Shown here one piece after another: positions 1 to 8,922 of a DNA stretch of 64,000 nt. The notes beneath the pieces are model-generated. The model worked only from the letters and a program-made list of their open reading frames with translations, had not been told where the DNA came from and did no database searches. A program made the position numbers and the translations under genes. Every line of letters starts with the position of its first letter. Within the stretch, counting starts at the first letter, position 1. The stretch is from JAUMWX01 sp023394215 (GTDB lineage: Bacteria > Bacillota > Clostridia > Tissierellales > Peptoniphilaceae), in the NCBI GenBank assembly GCA_050313995.1, contig JBNPMM010000005.1; one strand, given 5' to 3'.

Positions 1-669
1 TTCTGTCCTTCCATACATAGGAATATTAACTAAAACATCACAACTTTTCTTTGTTGCTTGCCCTATTCCTCTACCTTCATTTCCTATCACAAGAGCAACC
101 GGTCCTCTGTAGTCAGGACTTGTATAACTTGTAGTGGCATAACCGTCCGCCCCATAAATCCAATATCCCTCATCTTTAAGTCTATCTAAAGTTTGATTTA
201 TATTATTTACTTTTGCAACCCTCAAAAAGGTAGTTGCTCCTGCCGACGTTTTATGGACTGTATGATTAACGGATGCCGATCTCCTCTTAGGTATAACAAG
301 ACCGTCCGCTCCAGCTGCTTCAGCTGTTCTGATAATAGCTCCTAAATTGTGAGGATCTGTAATTTCATCACAAACTATTATAAGGGGATCTCTTGCCGAA
401 TCCCTACCGGCTTGCAAAATATCATTTAAACTTGCATACTTATAGTCCGTAGCAAGTAGGCAAACTCCCTGATGATTGCCGTTTTCCGCCATTTCATCAA
501 GCTTCTTCCTATCAACTTCCACAATAACAAGCTTTAACTCTCTTGCCATTGCAATAATCTTATTTATGGATCCCTTAAGCTCTCCCTTTTGTATAAAAAG
601 CTTCTCAGCCCCATCCTTATTTTTAAGATATTCTATTACGGAATTTCTTCCTATTACATAATCTGACAC
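1..669 (-). CDS. rlmB: 23S rRNA 2'-O-ribose methyltransferase (TrmH/SpoU family, RlmB-like), 3' end cut by window
   Basis: Partial gene: the reading frame runs off the left edge, so the last part of the SPOUT domain is missing. The visible protein has an N-terminal substrate-binding domain (VIGRNSVIEYL) followed by the SpoU/TrmH fold with DPHNLGAIIRTAEAAG and the NEGRG segment of the knotted SAM site. In the family it methylates the ribose of G2251 in 23S rRNA. I chose GTG at 669: a GGGGGA ribosome binding site lies just upstream and the product then begins SDYVIGRN, as RlmB proteins usually do. The upstream ATG at 693 has no such site and would overlap cysS. It is the last visible gene of the cdaA-cdaR-gltX-cysS operon; the same cysS-rlmB neighbourhood is common in Firmicutes. 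Confidence 0.88.
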   Translation of the reverse strand, partial: MSDYVIGRNSVIEYLKNKDGAEKLFIQKGELKGSINKIIAMARELKLVIVEVDRKKLDEMAENGNHQGVCLLATDYKYASLNDILQAGRDSARDPLIIVCDEITDPHNLGAIIRTAEAAGADGLVIPKRRSASVNHTVHKTSAGATTFLRVAKVNNINQTLDRLKDEGYWIYGADGYATTSYTSPDYRGPVALVIGNEGRGIGQATKKSCDVLVNIPMYGRTE

Positions 670-677
670 GCTTCCCC

Positions 678-2078
678 CTATATTCGCTTCCATACCACGC
701 CGGTCGGAGTATCTTTAAGCTCTATTCCCTTAGCCTTTAATTGATCTCTTATAGCATCGGCTTTAGCAAAATCCTTATTTTTTCTGGCTTCATTTCTTTC
801 GCTTATAAGTCTTTCGATGTCTTCATCTATATTTTCACTTGTTTTGGCAAAATTTATTCCCAATATTTGATTCATAGAATCAAATATCTTCTTTGCAAAA
901 ATCAAGGATTTCTTCGAAGCCTCATTTTCCAAGTTTGAATTTATATACTTAGCCAAGTCAAATAAATCCGCCATAGCCTTTGATGTATTAAAATCATCAA
1001 GCATGGCATTTTCAAAATCTTTCATAAAAGAGTTCAACTTTTCAATAACTTCCTCATCATTTTGACCTATATCAGACTGAGCATTCTCTATAAGTCTACC
1101 CAACTTGTCATAAGCATTTTCTAATCTTGAAAAAGAATTTTTTATGGCAATTATATTTTCTTCCGAAAAATCTATGGGTGATCTGTAATGTGCAGATAAA
1201 AGCCAAAATCTAACTATCATAAGATCATACTTCTCAGAAATATCCTTCAATGTGAAGAAATTCCCCTTTGATTTTGACATTTTTTCCTGATCTATGGTAA
1301 TCATCGAATTATGCATCCAATAATTTGCAAAACTCTTCCCATGCAAAGTTTCCGACTGGGCTATTTCATTTTCATGATGTGGAAACTGTAAGTCCTCTCC
1401 ACCTCCATGTATATCTATGGTATCCCCCAACTTAGCCTTGGCCATAACTGAACATTCTATATGCCATCCAGGTCTACCCTTCCCCCAAGGACTGTCCCAT
1501 GCAGGTTCATTTGGAGATTTTTGTTTTTTCCAAAGAGCAAAGTCCATAGGATTTTTCTTTTCCTCATCAACATCCACTCTTGAACCCGATATCAAATCCT
1601 CAAGATTTTTTTTTGAAAGCTTTCCATAATCCTTTGTTTTTTCTATTGCAAAGTAAACTGTATCCTTAGAATCATAAGCCGCACCCTTTTTTTCAAGCTT
1701 AGAAATAAAATCAATAATTTCACCTACATATTCGGTCGCTCTCGGATGTATAATCTTATCATCGTCAACATTTAATGCTCTGGCATTTTCTTTGAATGCA
1801 GCTATATATTTTTCAGAAACTTCTAAGAAAGGGATCTTTTCTTCGTTTGCCCTATTGATTATCTTATCATCTATATCTGTAAAATTCATAACAAATTTTA
1901 CATCATAATTTTTGTACTCAAAAAATCTTCTTACCGTATCAAAAAAAACCAAAGGCCTTGCATTGCCTATGTGTATATAGTCATATACTGTGGGTCCGCA
2001 AACATACATACTTACCTTATTTTCTTCAATAGGTATAAATTCTTCTTTTTTTCTGCTTAAAGTGTTATATATCTTCAT
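678..2078 (-). CDS. cysS: Cysteine--tRNA ligase
   Basis: Class I aminoacyl-tRNA synthetase charging tRNA-Cys in the cytoplasm. The 466-residue length is normal. The ATP signature HIGN is at about residues 36-39 and the KMSKSKGN loop is near residue 267. The zinc site that selects cysteine is visible as C27 (YVCGPTVYD), the Cys in WHIECSVM, and the HHENE segment. The C-terminal helical anticodon-binding region ends DTPTGVVWKRI. The gene begins 2 bases after gltX stops and has only a weak ribosome binding site, so translational coupling is likely. rlmB follows within 9 bases. Confidence 0.97.
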   Translation of the reverse strand: MKIYNTLSRKKEEFIPIEENKVSMYVCGPTVYDYIHIGNARPLVFFDTVRRFFEYKNYDVKFVMNFTDIDDKIINRANEEKIPFLEVSEKYIAAFKENARALNVDDDKIIHPRATEYVGEIIDFISKLEKKGAAYDSKDTVYFAIEKTKDYGKLSKKNLEDLISGSRVDVDEEKKNPMDFALWKKQKSPNEPAWDSPWGKGRPGWHIECSVMAKAKLGDTIDIHGGGEDLQFPHHENEIAQSETLHGKSFANYWMHNSMITIDQEKMSKSKGNFFTLKDISEKYDLMIVRFWLLSAHYRSPIDFSEENIIAIKNSFSRLENAYDKLGRLIENAQSDIGQNDEEVIEKLNSFMKDFENAMLDDFNTSKAMADLFDLAKYINSNLENEASKKSLIFAKKIFDSMNQILGINFAKTSENIDEDIERLISERNEARKNKDFAKADAIRDQLKAKGIELKDTPTGVVWKRI

Positions 2079-2080
2079 AA

Positions 2081-3556
2081 TTAAAATTTTTCTAAAACAA
2101 AATCTATTCTATCAAGCAAGCCTTCTTTTCCCAGAATCATAAATATATCATGCATCTCCGGACCGTGTTCAAGTCCTGTAAGAGCCGATCTTACAGGGAA
2201 ATACAAGGATTTACCCTTGATTCCGGTTTCCTTTTGTACTTTCTTCATTATTGATTTTGCAAGTTCTTCATTAAACTCTTCTTTGGAAAGTATTTCCTTA
2301 AACTTATTTAAAACAAGTTTAGCTTCTTGACTTGAAACATTATCTATAACTTCATCATAATAACCGTCTTTTCTGAAATCATTAAATATAAATCCTACAT
2401 GATCATTTATTTCTGATGACTTTTCTATAGAGGTCTTAAAAACTCTTGCTAATTCAACTATCTTATCTTGACTGTAATCTTTTCCTATAAAACCGACTTC
2501 TTCCAAATAAGGTCTTATATCCTTAGCCAAATCTTCGTCCGACATTTGCCTTAAATATTGGCTGTTTACCCAGTCAAGTTTTTGTGTATCAAATACTCCA
2601 CCTGAGCTTGAAACCCTATTGAAACTGAATTGCTCCACTAATTGTTCATGAGAAAGGATTTCTTCATTTCCTTCAGGCGACCAACCTACAAGGGCTATAT
2701 AATTTATTAAGGCATCCCTTAAATATCCTTTTTTAACAAAATCTTCAACAGCCACATCGGCATTTCTCTTAGATAATTTCTTTTTATCCTTTCCAAGAAC
2801 TGTAGGAAGATGAACATAAGTAGGTGCTTGCCAACCCAAAGCTTCATATAGGTAAACGTGTTTAGGTGTAGATGATATCCATTCATCCCCCCTTATAACA
2901 TGACTTATACCCATAAGATGATCGTCAACCACTACTGCAAAATGATATGTCGGAAAACCGTCAGACTTTATTAAAACTTGATCGTCTATATCATTTGTAT
3001 TTATAGAAAGCCTGCCCTTTATAAGGTCGTTGAACTCTATGTCCCTATTTGCAGGAAGTTTTAATCTGACAACATGCGGCTCCCCTGCTTTCACCCTTGC
3101 CTTAGCTTCCTCAAGCGAAATACCCCTGCATAAACCGTCGTACTTAGGCATCAAACCGTCAGCCCTTTGTTGTTCTCTCAAATCATCAAGTCTTTCTTGA
3201 GTACAAAAACAATAATAAGCCTTACCTTCTTCGATAAGTTTATCTATATATTTATTATATAAATCATTTTTTACTCTTTCAGATTGAATATATGGACCGA
3301 AGTCTCCTCTTTCAACAAGTTTTCCGTCTTCTAAGAAAACTCCTTCATCATATTCCAAACCTGCCCATCCAAGGATTTTTATCAGGTTTTCCAAAGCTCC
3401 TTCAACAAACCTTGTTCTGTCGGTATCCTCTATTCTTAAAATAAATTTCCCACCTTCATTTCTCGCAAACAGATAATTATATAAGGCCGTTCTCAAACCT
3501 CCAATATGCAAATATCCTGTCGGACTTGGTGCAAATCTCACTCTAACTTCTGACAT
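2081..3556 (-). CDS. gltX: Glutamate--tRNA ligase
   Basis: Class I synthetase that charges tRNA-Glu. In many Firmicutes it also charges tRNA-Gln, with later amidation by GatCAB; whether this one is non-discriminating cannot be read from sequence alone. The 491 residues carry RFAPSPTGYLHIGG at the N terminus (HIGH motif), a CFC plus downstream Cys resembling the zinc insertion (residues about 112-140), and KLSKRNADVAVEDF (KMSKS equivalent) near residue 260. The C-terminal anticodon-binding domain is complete. A good AGGAGA site precedes the ATG. It sits 17 bases downstream of cdaR and 2 bases upstream of cysS, so all are probably co-transcribed. Confidence 0.97.
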   Translation of the reverse strand: MSEVRVRFAPSPTGYLHIGGLRTALYNYLFARNEGGKFILRIEDTDRTRFVEGALENLIKILGWAGLEYDEGVFLEDGKLVERGDFGPYIQSERVKNDLYNKYIDKLIEEGKAYYCFCTQERLDDLREQQRADGLMPKYDGLCRGISLEEAKARVKAGEPHVVRLKLPANRDIEFNDLIKGRLSINTNDIDDQVLIKSDGFPTYHFAVVVDDHLMGISHVIRGDEWISSTPKHVYLYEALGWQAPTYVHLPTVLGKDKKKLSKRNADVAVEDFVKKGYLRDALINYIALVGWSPEGNEEILSHEQLVEQFSFNRVSSSGGVFDTQKLDWVNSQYLRQMSDEDLAKDIRPYLEEVGFIGKDYSQDKIVELARVFKTSIEKSSEINDHVGFIFNDFRKDGYYDEVIDNVSSQEAKLVLNKFKEILSKEEFNEELAKSIMKKVQKETGIKGKSLYFPVRSALTGLEHGPEMHDIFMILGKEGLLDRIDFVLEKF

Positions 3557-3573
3557 ATCTTCTCCTATAAATT

Positions 3574-4764
3574 TTAATTTAATACTATACTTATATTTTC
3601 CACTGATGTAATTTCTACATCTTTGTCTGTACTCACACTCGGCTTAAGTGATAGAAGCCCTGAACTCTTTCCGCTCAAATCTAAGCTTGCCTTAAAATCA
3701 CCGGCCTTTAAACTTTCCAGATCTTGACTAAATCCGCTAACCGTTATCTTGTATGTTTGTGAATTAAATGCATAATCCAAACCATTCGCCCCGCTCACCC
3801 CTATATTAGATGTGCTTAGACTTATTTCCTTCTTTATTTTCCCTTCAAGTTCAAAATCAACCAGAAATTCCAACTTTGCATCCGTCAAACTTATACCTGA
3901 TGGAAGCTCAAGCTTGACCTTTCTGACCCCTGATTTACTTACATCGGATAAATCTATATCTTGTGTATCCACTTCCTTAAGCTTATCAACAAGCTCCTTT
4001 TTACCCTTTATATAAACCTTAGAAGGATTTATTGCTATATTTTTCAATTTATAATCAGGATTAAGCGTATCCGTAGCAGTATTTATATTAATACTTACTT
4101 CCTTTTGTTTCAAGATTAATGCCGTTAAATTTACAAATTTTTGTCCGTAAGTAATATTATCGACCTTTTGTCCCTCAGAATTCATAGCAACAACATCTAC
4201 ATTTGTTACAATATCATCCTCAACCTGATTTAAAGTCAAACTTGCTGATAAATTTGTTATAGAATCTATCGTTGATCTTGCTCCTCTTAAAGTAATTTTT
4301 TCCGGAGTTGCCTTTATAGACTCTATTAAATAACCCGCAGGAAGGTTTCCTACCTTATCAACATTTACAGAAAAATCCTTTGATATGAGTTTTTGGATTT
4401 CTGCACTGATAACTTGAGATTCGCTCTCCAAGTTTACACCCGTAGGCAAACTATATTTAAGCCTTACATTGTGGGTACCTTCTCCCAAACCTGCTAAATC
4501 AGCCGTTACCCTTATATGTGAAGGTGTCATATTTATAATTTGATTTCTCTTCCCACTTATCATTACATCTATATATTTTCTGTAATTTGGCATAAGGACC
4601 AATCCCTTATTTTCCAAATCTTCTGCATTATCTATTACTATGGGAACCTCTGTCATCCTTGTAGTAACAGTTGGATTTTCCCCTGCAACTACAAATCCCC
4701 ATAGAACTATAGCCAATATAAGCGATAGAAGTTTTTGTTTCCAATTATTCTTCAATAGATTCAT
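3574..4764 (-). CDS. cdaR: YbbR-domain protein, CdaA regulator
   Basis: Extracytoplasmic partner and regulator of the diadenylate cyclase CdaA. The 396-residue protein has one N-terminal membrane segment (about 10-27, LLSLILAIVLWGFVVAG) and then repeated YbbR modules. Each carries the typical pattern of short beta strands and PSKVYIKGKK- or PEKITLRGA-like stretches; about four repeats can be discerned. It is anchored in the membrane with the repeats outside. Its start overlaps the end of cdaA by 20 bases, which indicates translational coupling. In most Firmicutes the next gene is glmM; here it is gltX. Confidence 0.9.
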   Translation of the reverse strand: MNLLKNNWKQKLLSLILAIVLWGFVVAGENPTVTTRMTEVPIVIDNAEDLENKGLVLMPNYRKYIDVMISGKRNQIINMTPSHIRVTADLAGLGEGTHNVRLKYSLPTGVNLESESQVISAEIQKLISKDFSVNVDKVGNLPAGYLIESIKATPEKITLRGARSTIDSITNLSASLTLNQVEDDIVTNVDVVAMNSEGQKVDNITYGQKFVNLTALILKQKEVSININTATDTLNPDYKLKNIAINPSKVYIKGKKELVDKLKEVDTQDIDLSDVSKSGVRKVKLELPSGISLTDAKLEFLVDFELEGKIKKEISLSTSNIGVSGANGLDYAFNSQTYKITVSGFSQDLESLKAGDFKASLDLSGKSSGLLSLKPSVSTDKDVEITSVENISIVLN

Positions 4765-5581
4765 CTTCTACCCCCTGTCTTTTAAATATATTTTGATCCA
4801 TTTTTTCAAATAAGTTAACAAGAGTGTCCCTTAGGGTCTCAGCATCTACATACCTTGAAATTACACCATTTTGTGCTGTCGAAATTATACCGGTTTCTTC
4901 AGATACTATTATTACAAAGGCATCACTTTTCTCACTTATACCGAGTGCAGCCCTATGCCTCGTTCCCAAATCTTTTGACAAACTTTGATTGTTTGTAAGC
5001 GGTAAGAAACAACCCGCAGATACAATTCTGTCTTCCTTTATGATTACAGCCCCGTCATGAAGGGGTGTATTGGGAATAAAAATGTTTATCAAAAGCTCAC
5101 TTGTAACCTCACCGTTTATTAAAGTCCCTGTTTCGGTGATATCCATAAGCCCCACTTTGTTTTCTATTACTATAAGAGCCCCTATTTTTTGACGTGCAAG
5201 AGATGCCACCGCATTTGTAATTTCATCCGATTTAAACCTGTTTTCTTCCACCTTGTACTTAAACAGTGATGTAAACAGCTTATTTGATCTGCCCAATTTT
5301 TCAAAAACCCTTCTAAGTTCAGGTTGAAAAACTACTATTATAAGTATAAGCCCGGCAGTTAATATATTATTTATAAGCCAGGATACCGTATATAAATTTA
5401 GGACTTCAGCAACTCTGGCAAAAATTAAAACAAAAAAAAGCCCTTTTAAAAGTTGCTCAGCCCTTGTCTCTTTAACAAGAGATATAAGCTTATATATAAC
5501 ATAGGACATAACTAAGATATCAACTATGTCTGTTATTTTTATAGTAGATATAATTAATTTTAATTCATTTAAAAATCCCAA
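4745..5581 (-). CDS. cdaA: Diadenylate cyclase (c-di-AMP synthase)
   Basis: Membrane enzyme that condenses two ATP into cyclic di-AMP, which controls potassium and osmolyte balance and wall integrity. Three hydrophobic segments occupy roughly residues 18-35, 47-60 and 68-86. The DAC (DisA_N) domain follows with both active-site motifs intact: DGA at 176-178 and RHR at 208-210. I place the start at TTG 5581: AAGGTGG lies 7 bases upstream and the product then begins MGFLNEL, like other CdaA proteins. An upstream TTG at 5599 has no site of its own. The length from this start, 278 residues, is normal. It is the first gene of a cdaA-cdaR-gltX-cysS-rlmB unit. Confidence 0.93.
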   Translation of the reverse strand: MGFLNELKLIISTIKITDIVDILVMSYVIYKLISLVKETRAEQLLKGLFFVLIFARVAEVLNLYTVSWLINNILTAGLILIIVVFQPELRRVFEKLGRSNKLFTSLFKYKVEENRFKSDEITNAVASLARQKIGALIVIENKVGLMDITETGTLINGEVTSELLINIFIPNTPLHDGAVIIKEDRIVSAGCFLPLTNNQSLSKDLGTRHRAALGISEKSDAFVIIVSEETGIISTAQNGVISRYVDAETLRDTLVNLFEKMDQNIFKRQGVEDESIEE

Positions 5582-5741
5582 TATTACACCACCTTTCAAC
5601 TTTTTATTTTACCATATCTAAAAGAAAAATTAAAAAATTTTACTCAGTTTCTTAACAAACAATTAGTATATTCTAACTCATTTCTACTATTAACAATATT
5701 TAATATTTGTAACATTATTTAGCTTTTTTGTTCCTTGTTAG

Positions 5742-5771
5742 TTATTCTTAATCAGTTTTATTTGCTATACT
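5742..5771 (+). promoter_or_regulatory. Possible promoter of rubrerythrin gene
   Basis: A good -10 (TATACT, 5766-5771) stands 60 bases before the rubrerythrin start. The -35 (TTATTC, 5742-5747, 18-base spacer) is weak, which may mean activation or derepression by a stress regulator. I looked for a PerR-type box and found no convincing one. Confidence 0.4.
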
Positions 5772-5830
5772 CCAAGTTGTAAAGAGAAAATCGTGTAACA
5801 ATTGTAAGATTTAAAGGAGGATAATCTATT

Positions 5831-6415
5831 ATGACATCATTAAAAGGAAGTAAGACAGCTGTTAATCTACTAACTTCATTTGCAGGTGAAAGCCAAGCTA
5901 CAATGAGATATACATACTATGCTAAGGTAGCTAAAAAAGAAGGTTATGTACAAATAAAGGATATATTTGAAGAAACAGCAAGAAACGAAAAAGAACATGC
6001 TAAAAGATTCTATAATTTCTTAAAAGAAGAATTGGAAGGTGAAGCTCTTGAAGTTACCGGTACTTTCCCTATAAACCTTGCTGATACAGCTTCCAACTTA
6101 TTAGCTGCAGCAAACGGAGAACATGAAGAATTTGTTGATATGTATCCTGCATTTGCCGATGTAGCTCAAGAAGAAGGTTTTAACGTTATAGCTAAGGCTT
6201 TCAGAGAAATTGCTAAGGCTGAATCAGCTCATGAAAACAGATTTAGAAAATTATTAGCAAACATAGAAAGCGGCAAAGTATTCAAGAGAGAAGAAACTAC
6301 TCTTTGGAAATGCGGAAACTGCGGTTATATCTATGAAGGACCTGAAGCTCCTCAAGTTTGTCCTGCTTGTCTACACAAACAAGAATACTTTGAACTATTC
6401 GTAGAAGCATACTAA
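5831..6415 (+). CDS. rbr: Rubrerythrin
   Basis: Non-haem iron peroxidase that reduces hydrogen peroxide in the cytoplasm of anaerobes, receiving electrons through rubredoxin-type partners. The 194-residue protein has the usual two parts. The four-helix ferritin-like diiron domain (about 1-145) has its Glu and ExxH ligands in ESQATMRY, ETARNEKEH and EIAKAESAHENRF. The C-terminal rubredoxin-like domain (about 155-194) has CGNCGYIY and CPAC. AAAGGAGG precedes the ATG. It is a single-gene unit, ending at a hairpin shared with the convergent peptidase gene. Its presence supports an obligately anaerobic host. Confidence 0.96.
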   Translation: MTSLKGSKTAVNLLTSFAGESQATMRYTYYAKVAKKEGYVQIKDIFEETARNEKEHAKRFYNFLKEELEGEALEVTGTFPINLADTASNLLAAANGEHEEFVDMYPAFADVAQEEGFNVIAKAFREIAKAESAHENRFRKLLANIESGKVFKREETTLWKCGNCGYIYEGPEAPQVCPACLHKQEYFELFVEAY

Positions 6416-6437
6416 GATATAAATAATATTATAAAAT

Positions 6438-6476
6438 CAAAATCCCAAAGCGACAAAAAGTCCTTTGGGATTTTAT
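6438..6476. terminator. Bidirectional terminator between rbr and the C39-like peptidase gene
   Basis: Inverted repeat AATCCCAAAG (6441-6450) / CTTTGGGATT (6463-6472) with T-runs on both sides, placed between two convergent stop codons. Confidence 0.85.
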
Positions 6477-6479
6477 AAT

Positions 6480-7421
6480 TTATTCTTTTTCTATAGCTAT
6501 TATAACACTGCTCTGATTTATAATCCTATCCATATCCCATGTTATATTTGAATTTTCATAAGAATTAGGATCATATATGATAAGCCTGTCTCCCACATAA
6601 TTTAAAAGTATGATATAGTGACTATATTGGGTAAAGTCTCCTGCTCCTACCAAACAAACCAAAACCTTATTTTTATCCAAATTTTCCCTTATAAGATCAG
6701 AATTTTTTTCTATAAAAGTACCCTTAAGCCCTAATTTTTCAGCCCCCTTTATAAAAAATTCCATATTCGTCCCTTCATGATCAAACCATAAGTTTTCTTG
6801 GGCAAAATCTGCCATCTTAATAGGATTCATATCACTATCTCCTGTTAAACCGATATAAACAGACGTCATAACCGTAGGGCCGCAGGCAACTCTTGCGAAA
6901 TATGTGTCGGAAATCGGTAAAAATGCCCATCTCTCATCCCATTGACTAAAATAAGGAAAATTTTTTCTAAGCTCATTGTTTTGAGCCGCCCTCAAATCCG
7001 GACTTATATCAACAATACTTTCTTCATACTCCCTATATCTAATCATTGTAGAATAGGTTTCAGGATAAGCTATGATTTTCTTCTGAATTTCATCCGGTAA
7101 ATGAGAAATATCGCCCATATTTTCAGGATCAAAATCCTCAAGGTTCTCATAAGGATTTACTAATAAGAATTTATTTCCCAATCTATAACTTTCTATGTTG
7201 GATGGATTTTGAACCGATGAAATATAAATATCTCTAAATTCTTTTGACTTATAATATTTATGGCTTTTAAAAAACTTATCAAATACTGCAAATTTAAAAA
7301 TAAGTCCGATAAAAAGCAAGGTAAAAACAAGAAAAAGTAGCTTTCTAAATCTCCTCTTCCTTTTTATTATCAATCTCTTTTTCCTCTTTACCATTCGCTT
7401 TCTTTCTTCCGGACCTATCAT
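6480..7421 (-). CDS. Membrane-anchored C39-like cysteine peptidase domain protein
   Basis: The 313-residue protein begins with a very basic stretch (KRKKRLIIKRKRRFRK) and one membrane segment (about 29-46), leaving the rest outside the cell. The C-terminal half fits the peptidase C39-like fold (Peptidase_C39_2): the entry FPYFSQWDERWAF, the nucleophile context ACGPT, the histidine in SHYIILLNYV and the aspartate in IYDPN. These are the expected Cys-His-Asp triad in order. Substrate is unknown; such proteins are usually secreted or wall-associated peptidases. It begins 4 bases after the DUF3783 gene ends, so the two form an operon. The start has a GTAGGTGA site. Confidence 0.75.
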   Translation of the reverse strand: MIGPEERKRMVKRKKRLIIKRKRRFRKLLFLVFTLLFIGLIFKFAVFDKFFKSHKYYKSKEFRDIYISSVQNPSNIESYRLGNKFLLVNPYENLEDFDPENMGDISHLPDEIQKKIIAYPETYSTMIRYREYEESIVDISPDLRAAQNNELRKNFPYFSQWDERWAFLPISDTYFARVACGPTVMTSVYIGLTGDSDMNPIKMADFAQENLWFDHEGTNMEFFIKGAEKLGLKGTFIEKNSDLIRENLDKNKVLVCLVGAGDFTQYSHYIILLNYVGDRLIIYDPNSYENSNITWDMDRIINQSSVIIAIEKE

Positions 7422-7425
7422 ACTA

Positions 7426-7974
7426 TCACCTACCGATTAAAATATTAATTTTTTCGGCTAAACTATTGTAGACCAACTTCAACTCATCAAAATCGAATTC
7501 TCTCGGATTAAGATAATTTTTTGCATTTTCAAGCAAAATATTAAGTTCTTTATCGCCTCTCCCCTCTTGTATAAGCTTATTGCCTACCGCAATTGCCCTT
7601 CTAAGATTTGAGTATATACCCATAACTATATGCTCTTCCTTATTTTCAATAAGAAGTTTCCTAAGTGTCCAATTTATATTTGTTTGTGTCAAAACCGCCT
7701 TGTTTGGAAAATATAAATCCCTTTCCTTTAATTCCCCTAAAAAACCATAGAGTTCATCATCTTTTATATTTGCAAACAACAAAAATTCAATATCTATATC
7801 CTGTAAATCCTTATCTACGGAAAGTTTAATCCCTTCAAGAAGGTTTCCAACCGAATTATTGCTTTCTTCAGTTTTTACCTCCAATACCCTAAAGCCTTTT
7901 TTCAAGCTGAAATCCTTAAATTTTTTATATCTGTCAGGTTTTATACCGTATGTTAATATTATTTTATCATCCAA
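7426..7974 (-). CDS. DUF3783 family protein of unknown function
   Basis: A 182-residue soluble protein with no signal peptide or membrane segment. The middle part (ANIKDDELYGFLGELKER, then AVLTQTNINWTLRKLL) matches what I know of the DUF3783 family found in clostridia. Its TxTNxxWT core is thought to define a small alpha/beta domain. The function is unknown. The C-terminal region is helical and charged. It lies directly upstream of the C39-like peptidase gene and should be co-transcribed with it. The family assignment is by eye. Confidence 0.65.
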   Translation of the reverse strand: MDDKIILTYGIKPDRYKKFKDFSLKKGFRVLEVKTEESNNSVGNLLEGIKLSVDKDLQDIDIEFLLFANIKDDELYGFLGELKERDLYFPNKAVLTQTNINWTLRKLLIENKEEHIVMGIYSNLRRAIAVGNKLIQEGRGDKELNILLENAKNYLNPREFDFDELKLVYNSLAEKINILIGR

Positions 7975-8025
7975 TGCCTCTTCCCCCTATTTTATTTATA
8001 TACCCCATAAAGAAAATTTTATTAC

Positions 8026-8060
8026 ATAAAAACGGGTGCCAGTCCAATCTGACACCCGTT
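8026..8060 (-). terminator. Terminator of the rnf operon
   Basis: Stem AACGGGTGTCAG / CTGGCACCCGTT read on the minus strand (one G-U pair), followed by a T-run, 17 bases after the rnfB stop codon. Confidence 0.88.
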
Positions 8061-8076
8061 AATTAATTAAACAATA

Positions 8077-8913
8077 TTAAACTGTTTCTAAAACTTTATC
8101 TTCTTCTATACTTACTGTATTGTCTTCATGTATTATAATACATTTTGCAGGACATTTTGCAGCAGCAGCTCTTGCTTTTTCCAAATCAAAACTGTCATAC
8201 TTAACTCTCGCAAGCTTTCCTTCCATTTCAAAGCTTTCAGGAGCAAGTTTTGTACACAAACTACAACCTACGCAGCCAACGGAACAATTTTCCTTAGCAG
8301 CCTTTCCGAAATCTTGACTTGAACAGTAGATATGGGCTGAAGCTTCATACGGAGTAAGCCTAATAATATTTCTTGGACATACCGGTATACATTTTTTACA
8401 TGCAACACATTTTTCCTTATCTATCTTAGCTATACCGTTAACTATTGAAATAGCTCCAAATTCACATTGATCCTTACAAGTTCCGCATCCTAAACACCCA
8501 TAAGCACAAGACTTGTCTCCACCCAATAAATTAAGGGTCCTACAATCCGGTTTTCCTTCATAATCAAAGGTCTTTTTAGTTGCAAAGCAGTCACCGCTAC
8601 ATAAAACTGTAGCAACTTCCCTTGCCGCCATTTCATTATCCACACCCTTTAATAGGGCTATTTGTTCAGCTACATTAGGTCCTCCTACAGAACACATATT
8701 GGTAGGTGCCCCCTTTGACGCAACGGCATTTGCATATTGGTCACAACCTGCAAATCCACAAGCACCACAGTTTGCTCCTGGTAGGACAGCCCTGATATTT
8801 GATTCCAAAGGGTCTATTTCGACATGAAATACCTGAGATGCAACTCCCAAGGCTCCTGCAAATACAGCCCCCATTATACCTAATACAATGACCGGTGTTA
8901 ATATTTCTTGCAT
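8077..8913 (-). CDS. rnfB: Rnf electron transport complex subunit B
   Basis: Iron-sulfur entry subunit of the ferredoxin:NAD+ oxidoreductase Rnf. The 278-residue protein starts with one membrane helix (about 5-25). Next comes the Rnf/NqrF-like 4Fe-4S motif (NCGACGFAGCDQYANA plus a downstream Cys), then several ferredoxin-type clusters (CLGCGTCKDQC, CVACKKCIPVCP, CVGCSLC and a C-terminal CPAKC). That is the usual polyferredoxin layout of clostridial RnfB. It is thought to pass electrons from reduced ferredoxin to the membrane flavins. It is the last gene of rnfCDGEAB, 9 bases after rnfA, and is followed by a strong terminator. Confidence 0.96.
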   Translation of the reverse strand: MQEILTPVIVLGIMGAVFAGALGVASQVFHVEIDPLESNIRAVLPGANCGACGFAGCDQYANAVASKGAPTNMCSVGGPNVAEQIALLKGVDNEMAAREVATVLCSGDCFATKKTFDYEGKPDCRTLNLLGGDKSCAYGCLGCGTCKDQCEFGAISIVNGIAKIDKEKCVACKKCIPVCPRNIIRLTPYEASAHIYCSSQDFGKAAKENCSVGCVGCSLCTKLAPESFEMEGKLARVKYDSFDLEKARAAAAKCPAKCIIIHEDNTVSIEEDKVLETV

Positions 8914-8922
8914 GTCTACCTC

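Noticed and set aside
5640..5760. PerR-type or other peroxide-regulator box ahead of rubrerythrin
   Set aside because: Only loose AT-rich partial palindromes (for example TTAGTATATTCTAA) are present; none matches the PerR consensus well.
8120..8322. Open frames on the plus strand inside rnfB, and many similar frames opposite other genes
   Set aside because: They are antisense shadows of well-supported genes, lack ribosome binding sites and show no recognisable domains.
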